Assembly: GCA_002304835.1 (NCBI GenBank)
Contig: DBPK01000028.1
Span: 28,582-92,581 of the forward strand
Direction: 5' to 3'
DNA: 64,000 nucleotides
Origin: Firmicutes bacterium UBA1422
Lineage (GTDB): Bacteria > Bacillota > Clostridia > Peptostreptococcales > Anaerovoracaceae
The position numbers were made by a program, and so were the translations under genes. This document shows positions 37,218 through 45,803 of this stretch, piece after piece. A model generated the notes under the pieces. That model saw nothing but the letters and a program-made list of their open reading frames with translations, was not told the origin of the DNA and did no database searches. The number at the start of each line of letters is the position of its first letter. Position 1 is the first letter of the stretch.

Positions 37218-37847
37218 TTACATGCCAAAATCTTCTATGTCTTCTTTGAGAAAATGTATAGCACCCTCCAGGTCTTTCTTCTTGATACATCTGATTATCT
37301 TTATGTGGGCTTTTGTATCTCTTGGAAATGAGATATTATCCCATTTGTTCCAGTAGTGTTGGGCGTAGGCCATTGTAAGGGTATCCATGGCCCTTTTTAG
37401 AGAATTATATGCGAATTCATTGCTATAAAAAGACATCAGCTTAAGATGGAATTCCTTGTTGTACTCCCAGTGTGTCCAGAAATCGTCCCTGGCTTTTTCA
37501 GATGTGCAGAGTTTATCTATTTCTTCCAGCTGATCTGTTTGTTCCGTGCCGATGTCGGATATGCTTTTTCTCAAAGCTCCGCCCTCAACTATGATCCTGA
37601 AATCCAGGATATCTTCTATATCCTGTTTTGTAAGCCGTACCACTTCATATCCGTAGCGGGGAAGACTTTTTAGTACTCCTTCGTTGCAAAGTTCCACAAG
37701 TGCCTCCCTTACGGGAGATTTACTGACTTTATACTTCTCTGTAAGCGCTTTTTCTCTGAGGATAGTCCCCTGAGGATATTTGCCTTTTATGATACTGTCG
37801 AATATCAGAGAGTATACTTTTTCTTTTAGGGTCTTTTCCTTGGTCAT
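37218..37847 (-). CDS. GntR-family transcriptional regulator (FadR/FCD subfamily)
   Basis: Repressor or activator with an N-terminal winged helix (residues about 8-75, with KYKVSKSPVREALVELCNEG as the helix-turn-helix) and a C-terminal all-helical FCD domain. The domain holds Arg/Asp/His positions of the metal-ligand site (FRIIVEGGAL, WEYNKEFHLKL). The ATG at 37847 has CGGAGG eight bases upstream. It is divergent from the cysteine desulfidase gene and probably controls both directions. The nhaC gene follows in the same direction after 79 bases. Confidence 0.92.
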   Translation of the reverse strand: MTKEKTLKEKVYSLIFDSIIKGKYPQGTILREKALTEKYKVSKSPVREALVELCNEGVLKSLPRYGYEVVRLTKQDIEDILDFRIIVEGGALRKSISDIGTEQTDQLEEIDKLCTSEKARDDFWTHWEYNKEFHLKLMSFYSNEFAYNSLKRAMDTLTMAYAQHYWNKWDNISFPRDTKAHIKIIRCIKKKDLEGAIHFLKEDIEDFGM

Positions 37848-37872
37848 TTTTGAGCCTCCGAACAACAGCATA

Positions 37873-37901
37873 AGTATAACAAATGCCCGAATATATGTAA
37901 A
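37873..37901 (-). promoter_or_regulatory. Promoter of gntR
   Basis: On the minus strand, -35 TTTACA (37896-37901), a 17-base spacer and -10 TATACT (37873-37878). Confidence 0.75.
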
Positions 37902-37908
37902 TACGGTT

Positions 37909-37940
37909 TTGACATTTAATATTATTTCTGGTATTATCAG
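37909..37940 (+). promoter_or_regulatory. Promoter of the L-cysteine desulfidase gene with operator-like repeat
   Basis: On the plus strand, -35 TTGACA (37909-37914), a 17-base spacer and -10 TATTAT (37932-37937). The -35 boxes of the two divergent promoters are only seven bases apart. The -10 lies within an imperfect palindrome, CTG-GTATTAT-CAG (37928-37940), a plausible but unproven GntR-protein site. Confidence 0.7.
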
Positions 37941-37967
37941 TAGTATTCTTAAGGAGGATGAATAGTC

Positions 37968-39293
37968 ATGTCTGTAAACCCTTTAAACGAAACACATTAT
38001 AAGGATTATATAAGCATACTGAAAAAAGATCTTTCTCTGGCTCTGGGATGTACGGAACCCGGCGCAGTAGCCTATGCCGCTTCAGAAGCGGTGACAGTTT
38101 TGGGAAGGTTCCCTGAGCGCATTGATATAAAATGTAGCGGAAATATAATAAAAAATGTCAAGGGCGTAATTGTTCCAAATTCAGGAGGCCTCAGAGGAGT
38201 GGATTCGGCAGCAATTCTTGGTGCCCTGGTGGGAAGAACCGGCAAAAAGCTCAATATTCTTGAGGATGTTGAAGAAAAGGATATAAAAAAAGCATCTGCC
38301 CTTCTTAAATCAGATTTCTGTCATGTCCATCTAAAAGAAGGCGAAGACAGCTTATACATAGAGGTGATAGCCAAAGAAAAAAATGATACTGCAAAAGTGG
38401 TCATTGCCCAAAGTCATACCAATATAGTTCTAGTACAGTCCAATGATAAAATCCTCCTTGATAAGCAAACAAACAGAAAAAAAGAAAGCAGAAAAGATGA
38501 AAAGGGAAATATTGATAATAGCAAAACCGTTCTCAGTATAAAAGGAATTCTTGATTTTGCAAATAAGGCCAATATCAATGATCTTAAAAGTCTTATGCAG
38601 TTACAGCTTTCAGTAAACACAGCCATTGCAGATGAAGGTTTAAGAAACCCCTATGGTTCTTCCATAGGAAGAACACTGCTAAAGACCGGCGACAATGATA
38701 TTAGGACCAGAGCCAAAGCCAAGGCTGCCGCTGGATCCGACGCCCGAATGGGAGGAAGTTCTATGCCTGTTGTAATAAACTCCGGCAGTGGCAATCAGGG
38801 CATCACAGTGACCGTTCCGGTGGCCGAATATGCCGATGAGCTTTGTGCAGGGGAAGAAAAACTCTACAGAGCACTGGCAATAAGCAACCTTGTTTCTATA
38901 CATATAAAAAACCACATAGGAAAACTCTCTGCATTTTGCGGGGCAGTCAGTGCCGCATGCGGAAGCGGCGCCGCCATAACCTATCTTGATGGAGGCGGTT
39001 ATGAGGAAATATGCTCTACGATAACGAATACAGCTGCCAATGTGAGCGGTATAATCTGTGACGGAGCAAAAGGATCCTGTGCCGCAAAAATAGCCTCATC
39101 CATAGATGCTGCTATCATGGGGCATGAAATGACAAAAGCAAAAAACACCTTCCCCTGTGGAGAAGGCATCGTAAAAGATGATATTGAAAAGACGATCGAT
39201 AATATTGGTTTGATCGGCAAAGAGGGCATGAAGGAGACAGATATTGAGATCATGCACCTTATGCTCGGGGATCGGGACTGTGGCAACTGCTGA
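37968..39293 (+). CDS. cyuA: L-cysteine desulfidase (CyuA/YhaM family)
   Basis: Oxygen-sensitive Fe-S enzyme that cleaves L-cysteine to pyruvate, ammonia and sulfide. The active-site motif LGCTEPGAVAYAA, with Cys28, matches the catalytic cysteine region of the family. MGGSSMPVVINSGSGNQG near residue 262 and two cysteine-rich segments late in the protein (CGAVSAACGSG; CDGAKGSCAAK) supply likely cluster ligands. The length of 441 residues is typical. An AAGGAGG site precedes the ATG. Its last 35 bases run through the end of folD on the other strand. Confidence 0.93.
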   Translation: MSVNPLNETHYKDYISILKKDLSLALGCTEPGAVAYAASEAVTVLGRFPERIDIKCSGNIIKNVKGVIVPNSGGLRGVDSAAILGALVGRTGKKLNILEDVEEKDIKKASALLKSDFCHVHLKEGEDSLYIEVIAKEKNDTAKVVIAQSHTNIVLVQSNDKILLDKQTNRKKESRKDEKGNIDNSKTVLSIKGILDFANKANINDLKSLMQLQLSVNTAIADEGLRNPYGSSIGRTLLKTGDNDIRTRAKAKAAAGSDARMGGSSMPVVINSGSGNQGITVTVPVAEYADELCAGEEKLYRALAISNLVSIHIKNHIGKLSAFCGAVSAACGSGAAITYLDGGGYEEICSTITNTAANVSGIICDGAKGSCAAKIASSIDAAIMGHEMTKAKNTFPCGEGIVKDDIEKTIDNIGLIGKEGMKETDIEIMHLMLGDRDCGNC

Positions 39294-40128
39294 AGGCAGC
39301 TTCCGCCACATGACGCATCAAAACACTTACCGTAACGCTACCCACTCCCCCGGGAACAGGGGTTATTGCATAAACTTCAGGCAATGCTGCTTCTGTATCA
39401 ACATCGCCACATATCTTTCCGCCGGGGGAAACATTGATGCCCACATCTATCACTATCTGATTTTTGTTGAAAAACGAACTGTCTGCCATGCCGGTCTTTC
39501 CTGCCGCAACTATCATTATTTCAGAATTTCTGCATATCTCTGCCGTATCCCGGGTTTTTGAATGGCATATAGTCACTGTGGAGTCAGCCTTAACAAGCAG
39601 CATGGCCAAAGGTCTTCCGGACACATTGCTTCGCCCCAAAACGGCGCTCCTCTTTCCCGCCGGGTCGATTCCGTAATACTTCAGTATCTCCATACAGGCC
39701 ACCGCTGTACAGGGTGCAAAAAAATCGTCTTTCCCGCTGTACAGGGCTGCCATGGACTTATCTGTTATTCCGTCAACGTCTTTTTCTGCAGTCAATGCCC
39801 CGCAGACTTTTTCATCATCTATGTCAAGGGGCAGCGGTCTCATTAAAAGTATACCGTGTATGTCCCTGTCACTGTTTAACATTTTTACTGTTTCAACGAC
39901 CTCATCTGTGGATGCCTCTTGGGGCAGTGTATACTGGTCAACATCTATACCGGTTTTCTCGGCTTTTTTCAAAATGGCTTTTTCATATGTTTCATCTTCC
40001 GCTTTCTCTCCGACTCTTATTATCGCCAGTGCAGGAACAATGCCCTCCGCTTTGAGGGCTTTTGTTTTTTCTTCTGTTTCTTTGTTCAACGCATCTGCAA
40101 CTTCCTTGCCTGTCAGAAGCTTTGCCAT
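39259..40128 (-). CDS. folD: Methylenetetrahydrofolate dehydrogenase FolD, catalytic lysine missing
   Basis: NAD(P)-dependent oxidation of methylene-tetrahydrofolate to methenyl-tetrahydrofolate. Family motifs are present: GILLMRPLP near residue 92, KDVDGIT near 115, VLGRSNVSGRPLA near 162 and VPGGVGSVT near 265. In the YxxxK motif the Tyr (Tyr48) is kept but the lysine position is Ile52. In FolD this lysine is central to cyclohydrolase activity, so the enzyme is probably a dehydrogenase only. The separate cyclohydrolase FchA is encoded next door. The gene is the last of metF-fhs-fchA-folD and ends inside cyuA. Confidence 0.93.
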   Translation of the reverse strand: MAKLLTGKEVADALNKETEEKTKALKAEGIVPALAIIRVGEKAEDETYEKAILKKAEKTGIDVDQYTLPQEASTDEVVETVKMLNSDRDIHGILLMRPLPLDIDDEKVCGALTAEKDVDGITDKSMAALYSGKDDFFAPCTAVACMEILKYYGIDPAGKRSAVLGRSNVSGRPLAMLLVKADSTVTICHSKTRDTAEICRNSEIMIVAAGKTGMADSSFFNKNQIVIDVGINVSPGGKICGDVDTEAALPEVYAITPVPGGVGSVTVSVLMRHVAEAAFSSCHSPDPRA

Positions 40129-40132
40129 TTTC

Positions 40133-40765
40133 TTATCCTTTCAATTCAGACTCTACATTTTTATATACATTTTCTGCAACGGCTGTATATTCTTCCAGCA
40201 TTTTTTCGGTCTTTTTGTTTACTTCTTCCGCATATTCTCTGTCATTCATGGATTTTGTATTAATAAAAACATTAAGACTTGCAGACTTTAATGCTGCTTT
40301 GCAAAAAACAGCTCCTGCTCCTGCATCGCTTAATGCCATCCTGCTGCCTTTTTTTGCAAATCCGTCACATATTTTTATGGCATCGCAGCATTTTTCCATT
40401 ATTTCATAAGGAACTGAGCAGGCCTGCCGGAGACATTCTTCCATTACTTCTCTTTTTTCTGTTTTTTCTTCTTCGTTAGTTTCCGGCATTCCGTAGGCCT
40501 TTGCCAGGGGCGCAAATACCCGGGCATCCTTTTGTACCAGCGAAAGTAAATCTCTCTGCAAAATCAAGGCTTTTTCTTTTAATACGGTTACTTCTTTTTG
40601 AACATCTTCATACTTTTTTTTCCCGATGGTCAAAGAGCCCACCATATTACCAAGGGCGATGCCTACTGCAGCCACCAGGGCAGATGCGCCTCCTCCTCCC
40701 GGTACAGGATCTCTTCCTGCCAGCATTTCAACAAATTCTTCACAACTTTTCTTCGTATATATCAT
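40133..40765 (-). CDS. fchA: Methenyltetrahydrofolate cyclohydrolase (cyclodeaminase family)
   Basis: Hydrolyses methenyl-tetrahydrofolate to 10-formyl-tetrahydrofolate. The family N-terminus is visible as MLAGRDPVPGGGGASAL near residue 13, followed by a long all-helical body with DAGAGAVFCKAAL near 155. The length of 210 residues fits FchA and the formiminotransferase cyclodeaminase domain. The ATG lies one base after the fhs stop; the ribosome site is poor, so translation is probably coupled. It sits between fhs and folD, where it supplies the step FolD seems to have lost. Confidence 0.92.
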   Translation of the reverse strand: MIYTKKSCEEFVEMLAGRDPVPGGGGASALVAAVGIALGNMVGSLTIGKKKYEDVQKEVTVLKEKALILQRDLLSLVQKDARVFAPLAKAYGMPETNEEEKTEKREVMEECLRQACSVPYEIMEKCCDAIKICDGFAKKGSRMALSDAGAGAVFCKAALKSASLNVFINTKSMNDREYAEEVNKKTEKMLEEYTAVAENVYKNVESELKG

Positions 40766-40766
40766 G

Positions 40767-42443
40767 CTAAAACAAACCTGATATCTTTCCGTCTTTGTCG
40801 ACATCTATGTTTTCGGCCGCCGGCACTTTGGGGAGCCCCGGCATGGTCATTATGTCTCCTGTGATGGCAACTATGAATCCCGCTCCTGCGGATATCTTCA
40901 TGCTGCGTACAGTGAGTGTGAAATCCTTTGGAGCTCCCAGAAGCTTCATATCATCCGAAAAACTGTATTGAGTCTTTGCCATACATACGGGCACATTTCC
41001 AAACCCCAGTTCTTCCAGCTGCTGCATTTGTTTTTTTGCATTATCGGTGAAACTCACATCGGAAGCCCTGTATATCCTCTTGGCAATGCTTTCGATTTTT
41101 TCTCTTATGGACATATCCAGAGCATATGCTTCTTCAAATCCGTTTTCGTTGCTGCAAAGTCTCAGAACTTCGTCGGACAGCTCCGAAGCACCTGCTCCGC
41201 CCATTGCCCACACCCGGCTCAAAGCCACATTGACTCCCAGCTCCCTGCATTTTTCTTCAACCATGGTCAGTTCGGCTTTTGTATCATTTGGAAATGCATT
41301 TATTGCCACAACCGCCGGCAACTTATAGACTTTTGTTATATTCTCCACATGCTGCAGAAGGTTTGGCATGCCTCTTTCAAGGGCTTTCAGATCTTCCTTC
41401 TCAAGTTCTGCTTTTGGGACTCCTCCGTGATGCTTAAGTGCACGGACCGTTGCGACTATAACTACAGCAGATGGTTTGATCCCGGCCATACGGCATTTGA
41501 TATCAAGAAACTTTTCCGCTCCGAGATCTGCCCCGAATCCAGCTTCCGTAACCACATAATCTGCCAGTTTAAGAGCCATTTTTGTTGCCATTACAGAATT
41601 GCAACCGTGGGCTATATTTGCAAAAGGTCCCCCATGAACGAATGCCGGTGTGTGCTCAAGGGTCTGCACAAGGTTTGGTTTTAAGGCATCTTTCAGAAGC
41701 GCAGTTAATGCCCCCTGTGCCTTTAACTGCCCCGCTGTAACAGGCTTATCATCAAAAGTATAGCCGACAACTATTCTCGATATCCTGGCTTTCAGATCAT
41801 CTATATCCCTTGAAAGGCACAATACGGCCATTATCTCGCTGGCCACTGTAATGTCGTATCCGTCTTCTCTGGGCACACCGTGAGGTTTGCCTCCCAGCCC
41901 GTCGACGATATTTCTGAGCTGGCGGTCATTCATGTCAACACACCTTCTCCATGTTACTTTCCTGGTATCGATACCAAGAACGTTACCCTGCTGAATATGA
42001 TTGTCTATCATGGCTGCCAGAAGATTATTGGCTGCTCCTACAGCATGTATGTCCCCGGTAAAATGTAGATTTATATCTTCCATGGGCACCACCTGAGAAT
42101 ATCCGCCCCCGGCAGCTCCGCCTTTGACCCCGAAGACAGGGCCCAGTGAGGGTTCACGCAATGCCACAAATGTCTTATTGCCTTTTTTTGACAACCCATC
42201 GGCAAGGCCTACGGTAGTTGTGGTTTTTCCCTCTCCTGCCGGTGTTGGTGTAATGGCTGTTACAAGTATGAGTTTTCCGTCTTCTCTGTTTTTCATTTCT
42301 TCAAGAAGACTGTAATTTATTTTTGCTTTATGATTCCCGTAAAGCTCCAGATACTTTTCATTTATGCCTGCTTTTTCTGCTATTTCTTTTATGTCTTTTT
42401 TTTCGTTCTCCTGTGCGATCTCGATGTCTGATTTATATGCCAT
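40767..42443 (-). CDS. fhs: Formate-tetrahydrofolate ligase
   Basis: ATP-dependent activation of formate to 10-formyl-tetrahydrofolate. The P-loop-like motif TPAGEGKTTTTVGLADGL lies near residue 66, and signatures EPSLGPVFGVKGGAAGGGY and HGGPFANIAHGCNS follow. The length of 558 residues is standard. The ATG at 42443 has AGGAGG seven bases upstream. It feeds the methyl branch (fchA, folD, metF in the same operon). Confidence 0.97.
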   Translation of the reverse strand: MAYKSDIEIAQENEKKDIKEIAEKAGINEKYLELYGNHKAKINYSLLEEMKNREDGKLILVTAITPTPAGEGKTTTTVGLADGLSKKGNKTFVALREPSLGPVFGVKGGAAGGGYSQVVPMEDINLHFTGDIHAVGAANNLLAAMIDNHIQQGNVLGIDTRKVTWRRCVDMNDRQLRNIVDGLGGKPHGVPREDGYDITVASEIMAVLCLSRDIDDLKARISRIVVGYTFDDKPVTAGQLKAQGALTALLKDALKPNLVQTLEHTPAFVHGGPFANIAHGCNSVMATKMALKLADYVVTEAGFGADLGAEKFLDIKCRMAGIKPSAVVIVATVRALKHHGGVPKAELEKEDLKALERGMPNLLQHVENITKVYKLPAVVAINAFPNDTKAELTMVEEKCRELGVNVALSRVWAMGGAGASELSDEVLRLCSNENGFEEAYALDMSIREKIESIAKRIYRASDVSFTDNAKKQMQQLEELGFGNVPVCMAKTQYSFSDDMKLLGAPKDFTLTVRSMKISAGAGFIVAITGDIMTMPGLPKVPAAENIDVDKDGKISGLF

Positions 42444-42473
42444 TTTTTCCTCCTGTAAATAAACTTCCATTGT

Positions 42474-43337
42474 TTAGAAAATGCCTCTTATCCCCGAATC
42501 ATTTATGATCTCCGCCAGATCTTTATATTTGTTCAAGGAATATATATGCATTCCGTCTATACCCATATTCATATACTTGTACATCAACTTGATGGTGTAT
42601 TCTTTTCCCGCTTTTTTGAAATCATCAGGATCTTCCCCGTATTTCCCTATTACATCAGCAAGGTCAGATGGTATGGAGCATCCGTTGCTCAATGTCATTC
42701 TTATAAGTCCATCTTTGAAAAGCACCGGCATTATCCCTACTATCACAGGAACTGTAACTCCTGCTTTCCTCAGTTTTTCTCTGAATCTTTCATACTCTTG
42801 TGTGTCATAACAAAGCTGTGTCAAGAAAAACCCGGCGCCGTTGTCCTGTTTGGATCTCAGATGGGCGATATCCGCCTCTTTGGAAACGGCTGATATATGT
42901 TTCTCCGGATAACATGCAGCTCCTATGCATATATCCGGGAAATTATCCTTGATATGTGCTATAAGCCTGTCTGCATGGAGAAAATATCCCTGCGTATCTT
43001 TCCACCCTTCCGGAAGGTCTCCCCGAAGAGCCATTATGTTGTCCACTCCCATTTCCCTATACTCGCCGATTTTTTTTGTTGCTTCTTCTCTGGAACTGCC
43101 AATACAAGTAAAATGTGTCATGACATTACGACCCGCATCCATTATTGCTTTGCATGTTTCTTTGCTGCGGCCCACATTTGTGCCACCGGCTCCATAAGTA
43201 CAACTTATGTAATCGGGCTTGAATCTGGCAAGTTCATTCAGAGTTTCGGCAAGCGGCTCCATGGGTTTGTCTTCTTTGGGAGGAAAAACTTCGAATGAAA
43301 AAGTCATTTTCTTTTTTAATAATTCACTTATTTTCAT
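42474..43337 (-). CDS. metF: Methylenetetrahydrofolate reductase MetF
   Basis: Flavin enzyme reducing methylene- to methyl-tetrahydrofolate. Landmarks are SFEVFPPK near residue 14 with the catalytic Glu, TYGAGG near 47, ALRGDLP near 103 and FFLTQLCYD near 170. The length of 287 residues is that of the short bacterial form. It is the first gene of the C1 operon, with AAGGAGC upstream. A TATAGT hexamer lies about 30 bases upstream, but no good -35 is visible. No MetV partner gene is adjacent. Confidence 0.95.
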   Translation of the reverse strand: MKISELLKKKMTFSFEVFPPKEDKPMEPLAETLNELARFKPDYISCTYGAGGTNVGRSKETCKAIMDAGRNVMTHFTCIGSSREEATKKIGEYREMGVDNIMALRGDLPEGWKDTQGYFLHADRLIAHIKDNFPDICIGAACYPEKHISAVSKEADIAHLRSKQDNGAGFFLTQLCYDTQEYERFREKLRKAGVTVPVIVGIMPVLFKDGLIRMTLSNGCSIPSDLADVIGKYGEDPDDFKKAGKEYTIKLMYKYMNMGIDGMHIYSLNKYKDLAEIINDSGIRGIF

Positions 43338-43395
43338 TTTCTGCTCCTTATAACGAATATACTATAATATTTTACGGATATATAAAAGAGTTTTT

Positions 43396-44058
43396 TTACG
43401 GCCTTACGGCCATGATATTTTTGAGGAATGTGATGCGATGTATGGGGCATATGCCATGTGCCTTTATCCCTTCATAATGGGCTTTAGTTCCATATCCTTT
43501 GTTTTTGTCAAAGGAATACCAGGGATACTGTTCATGATATGATTTCATCATTGCATCTCTTGTCACCTTGGCAACTATCGAAGCCGCTGCTATGGAAATG
43601 CTTCTTGAATCTCCATGTATCAATGATGTTTGCGGTGTTTTTATTTCTTCTATTTTAACGGCATCGAAAAGGATATGCTGGATCTCTTTTCCCAGCATTA
43701 TCTCTGCATTTTTCAATGCTTCTCTCATTGAAAGCTTTGTTGCTTCAAGTATGTTTATACTATCTATTATTTTTTCATCTGCCATCCCTATGCCGTATGC
43801 CAGGGCTTTTTCTTTTATTATTGGGCAGAGTATATCTCTTTTCTTCTCGCTGAGTTTTTTTGAATCATCTATCCCCGGCACATCAAAATCCAAAGGCAAA
43901 ATAACCGCCGCAGAAACCACCGGCCCTGCCAGGGGGCCTCTCCCCACTTCATCTACACCGGCAACAAAAAATACCCCTTCTTTATACAGCTTTTCCTCAA
44001 AGGTCCTCATTTCTTCTGATTTCTGTTTTAAATATTCCTCTGTATATTTATTTTTCAT
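43396..44058 (-). CDS. rnhB: Ribonuclease HII
   Basis: Removes RNA from RNA:DNA hybrids and single ribonucleotides from DNA. The catalytic motif VAGVDEVGRGPLAGPVV starts near residue 32 (Asp-Glu pair), the third acidic residue is in FDAVKI near 130, and a fourth lies further on in the VAKVTRDAMM stretch. The length of 220 residues is normal. It overlaps the end of the rbgA gene by 11 bases. Confidence 0.96.
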   Translation of the reverse strand: MKNKYTEEYLKQKSEEMRTFEEKLYKEGVFFVAGVDEVGRGPLAGPVVSAAVILPLDFDVPGIDDSKKLSEKKRDILCPIIKEKALAYGIGMADEKIIDSINILEATKLSMREALKNAEIMLGKEIQHILFDAVKIEEIKTPQTSLIHGDSRSISIAAASIVAKVTRDAMMKSYHEQYPWYSFDKNKGYGTKAHYEGIKAHGICPIHRITFLKNIMAVRP

Positions 44059-44917
44059 TGGGTTTTTCCAGAGTTATTCTTCCGATCTTGCCGGATCTGA
44101 ATTCATCCAGCACAGTTCTCCCTGTCCTTTCATAATCGATTTTCTGACCGGGAAGGATGAATCCTCTTTTTGATGCAATGGCCTCCATGATACTGACAGG
44201 ACTGCTTTCTTCTATTTCATTCTCCTTAAGCTTATAGCGTCCGGCCAGAAGGTCCGGGTGATCTATAACCAGTACTGCAATAAGTTCCAGTGCCAGCTCT
44301 TGCGGATCCATTATTTCATCTTTTATTGAGCCACAGAAAGCAAGGTTCTTTCCGATATTTGGATCTTCAAATTTGGGCCAGAGTATGCCGGGAGTGTCAA
44401 GGACCTGCATGTCTGCTCCGCTGCCGGTTTTCTGCTGTTTAAGATTCAGCCACTGTTTACCCTTTGTGACCCCGGGTCTGTTTCCCGTTCTGGTGCTTTT
44501 TCTTCCTGTCATACGGTTTATCAAAGATGATTTGCCCGAATTCGGAACACCTGCAATCATTATCCGAAAGGGTTTTTTTGATTTGCTTTCACTTCGCATT
44601 TTATTTAGTATATCATAAAGTTCCTTTATTCCTTTTCCGCTCATACAGTTCAAGGCAACTGCTGCGGCATTTTTCTTTTCTCTTTTCAGTTTAACGAGCC
44701 ATCCTTCGTTGGCTTTTGGGTCTGCCAGATCGCTTTTGTTAAGGGCAGTCACTCTAGGCTTGTCTTTAAGGATCTCATTCAATACCGGATTGCGGCTTGA
44801 TATGGGTATTCTGGCATCTATAACTTCCACAACAACATTGACCAGTTTCAGGTTCTCCTGGATAAGTTCTTTTGTTTTTTTCATATGACCCGGATACCAG
44901 TTTATATCGTTTGTCAT
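44048..44917 (-). CDS. rbgA: Ribosome biogenesis GTPase RbgA (YlqF)
   Basis: Circularly permuted GTPase for late 50S assembly. The order of motifs is G4 NKSD (residue 60), G1 GVPNSGKSSLIN (near 122), G3 DTPGILWPK (near 174), which marks the permutation. The N-terminal INWYPGHMKKT is a family signature. An RNA-binding C-terminus follows. It is followed by rnhB, the usual Firmicute pair. Confidence 0.95.
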   Translation of the reverse strand: MTNDINWYPGHMKKTKELIQENLKLVNVVVEVIDARIPISSRNPVLNEILKDKPRVTALNKSDLADPKANEGWLVKLKREKKNAAAVALNCMSGKGIKELYDILNKMRSESKSKKPFRIMIAGVPNSGKSSLINRMTGRKSTRTGNRPGVTKGKQWLNLKQQKTGSGADMQVLDTPGILWPKFEDPNIGKNLAFCGSIKDEIMDPQELALELIAVLVIDHPDLLAGRYKLKENEIEESSPVSIMEAIASKRGFILPGQKIDYERTGRTVLDEFRSGKIGRITLEKPNEK

Positions 44918-44939
44918 TTCTTTGCCTCTCTATGGCGAT

Positions 44940-44945
44940 ATTATA
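44940..44945 (-). promoter_or_regulatory. Extended -10 element for rbgA-rnhB
   Basis: TG-T-TATAAT on the minus strand, 22 bases upstream of the rbgA start, with no good -35. This fits an extended -10 promoter. Confidence 0.45.
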
Positions 44946-44997
44946 ACAGAAAGTTGTCTCCTTCGGGCATGTTTATCGCTTGGCTCTCAAAAATTTA

Positions 44998-45030
44998 GAA
45001 AAAAAAGACCATCCGTTTTGGGATGGTCAG
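44998..45030 (-). terminator. Terminator of rplS
   Basis: On the minus strand, GACCATCC (45021-45028) pairs with GGATGGTC (45007-45014) and is followed by eight T. It lies 10 bases after the rplS stop. Confidence 0.92.
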
Positions 45031-45039
45031 GAAAAAACT

Positions 45040-45699
45040 TTATTCTTTTGTTTCTTCGTTTTCCTTGGTTTCGTCTTCCGCCACTTTGTCTTCTGGAGCT
45101 TCTGCTTCCGGAGTTTCTTCTGTCTCTGTTTCCGCTTCGGCAGTTTCTGTCTTTTCTTTGTTGTCGGCTTCTACAGTTTCAACGGCTTCTGCTTCGCCTT
45201 TTTCAGCTGCTTCTGCCTCTTCAACGGCTTTTGCTTCATTTTCTGCTGTTTCGGCAGCCTCAGCTTCTGCTGCAGCTTTGGCCTCCTGCACTGCCTTGGT
45301 AGCTTCCTCTTCAGCTTTTGCCTTGGCCGCTTCCATGGCTTTCAGTTGTTCTTCTGTGTATATCTTTGATTTGATCTTTGCTGATTTGCCTGTTCTCTTC
45401 CGCATATAATTCAGCTTAGCTCTTCTTACGTTACCTTTTCTGACAATTTCGATCCTGTCTATTCTCGGTGAATGAAGCGGGAATGTTTTTTCAACACCAA
45501 CACCTGAAGCTATCCTTCTTACTGTGAAAGTCTCATTGACTCCGCCATGTTGTCTTTTCAGAACGAATCCTTCAAATATTTGGATCCTTTCTCTTGAGCC
45601 TTCTTTTATTTTGATGTGCACTTTTACAGTGTCTCCCACATCAAACGCAGGGATATCACTCTTCTTATATTCATCTGTGATTGCCTGTATTACATCCAT
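45040..45699 (-). CDS. rplS: Ribosomal protein L19 with a long acidic C-terminal tail
   Basis: Residues 1-115 are a complete L19 (DVGDTVKVHIKIKEGSRERI, QIFEGFVLKR, ASGVGVEKTFPLHSPRID, KLNYMRKRTGKSAKIKSK). Normal L19 is about 115 residues. Residues 116-219 add an Ala/Glu/Thr-rich tail without aromatic residues, starting with helical AKAKAEEEATKAVQEAKAA and ending with a run of acidic repeats. The tail is continuous with the core in one frame, has a stop just before the terminator, and is presumably disordered or a weak coiled coil. Its purpose is unknown. Confidence 0.95.
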   Translation of the reverse strand: MDVIQAITDEYKKSDIPAFDVGDTVKVHIKIKEGSRERIQIFEGFVLKRQHGGVNETFTVRRIASGVGVEKTFPLHSPRIDRIEIVRKGNVRRAKLNYMRKRTGKSAKIKSKIYTEEQLKAMEAAKAKAEEEATKAVQEAKAAAEAEAAETAENEAKAVEEAEAAEKGEAEAVETVEADNKEKTETAEAETETEETPEAEAPEDKVAEDETKENEETKE

Positions 45700-45704
45700 T
45701 TATG

Positions 45705-45770
45705 ATTCCTCCTTCCCTCCAAGACGTTCATGGTATCTGCTCATACTCAGAGGACCGCCCGTAATAACTA
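45705..45770 (-). promoter_or_regulatory. Possible L19 leader structure in the rplS 5' UTR
   Basis: The minus-strand untranslated leader before rplS can fold with CCTC/GAGG as a closing pair around a GTAT-GAGCAG-ATAC hairpin and a CCA...TGG hairpin just before the AAGGAGGAA ribosome site. L19 leaders that bind L19 are known in Firmicutes. I cannot match this one to the published consensus by eye. Confidence 0.3.
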
Positions 45771-45774
45771 CAAC

Positions 45775-45803
45775 AATATAGCATAAAACCCCTGCAAATG
45801 CAA
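45775..45803 (-). promoter_or_regulatory. Promoter of rplS with its -35 inside the upstream terminator stem
   Basis: On the minus strand, -35 TTGCAT (45798-45803), a 17-base spacer and extended -10 TGC-TATATT (45775-45780). The -35 lies in the stem of the terminator at 45782-45812. Confidence 0.6.

Noticed and set aside
43405..43420. GGCC...GGCC hairpin after rnhB
   Set aside because: The stem is short and is followed by A rather than T on the minus strand, so it is not a terminator.
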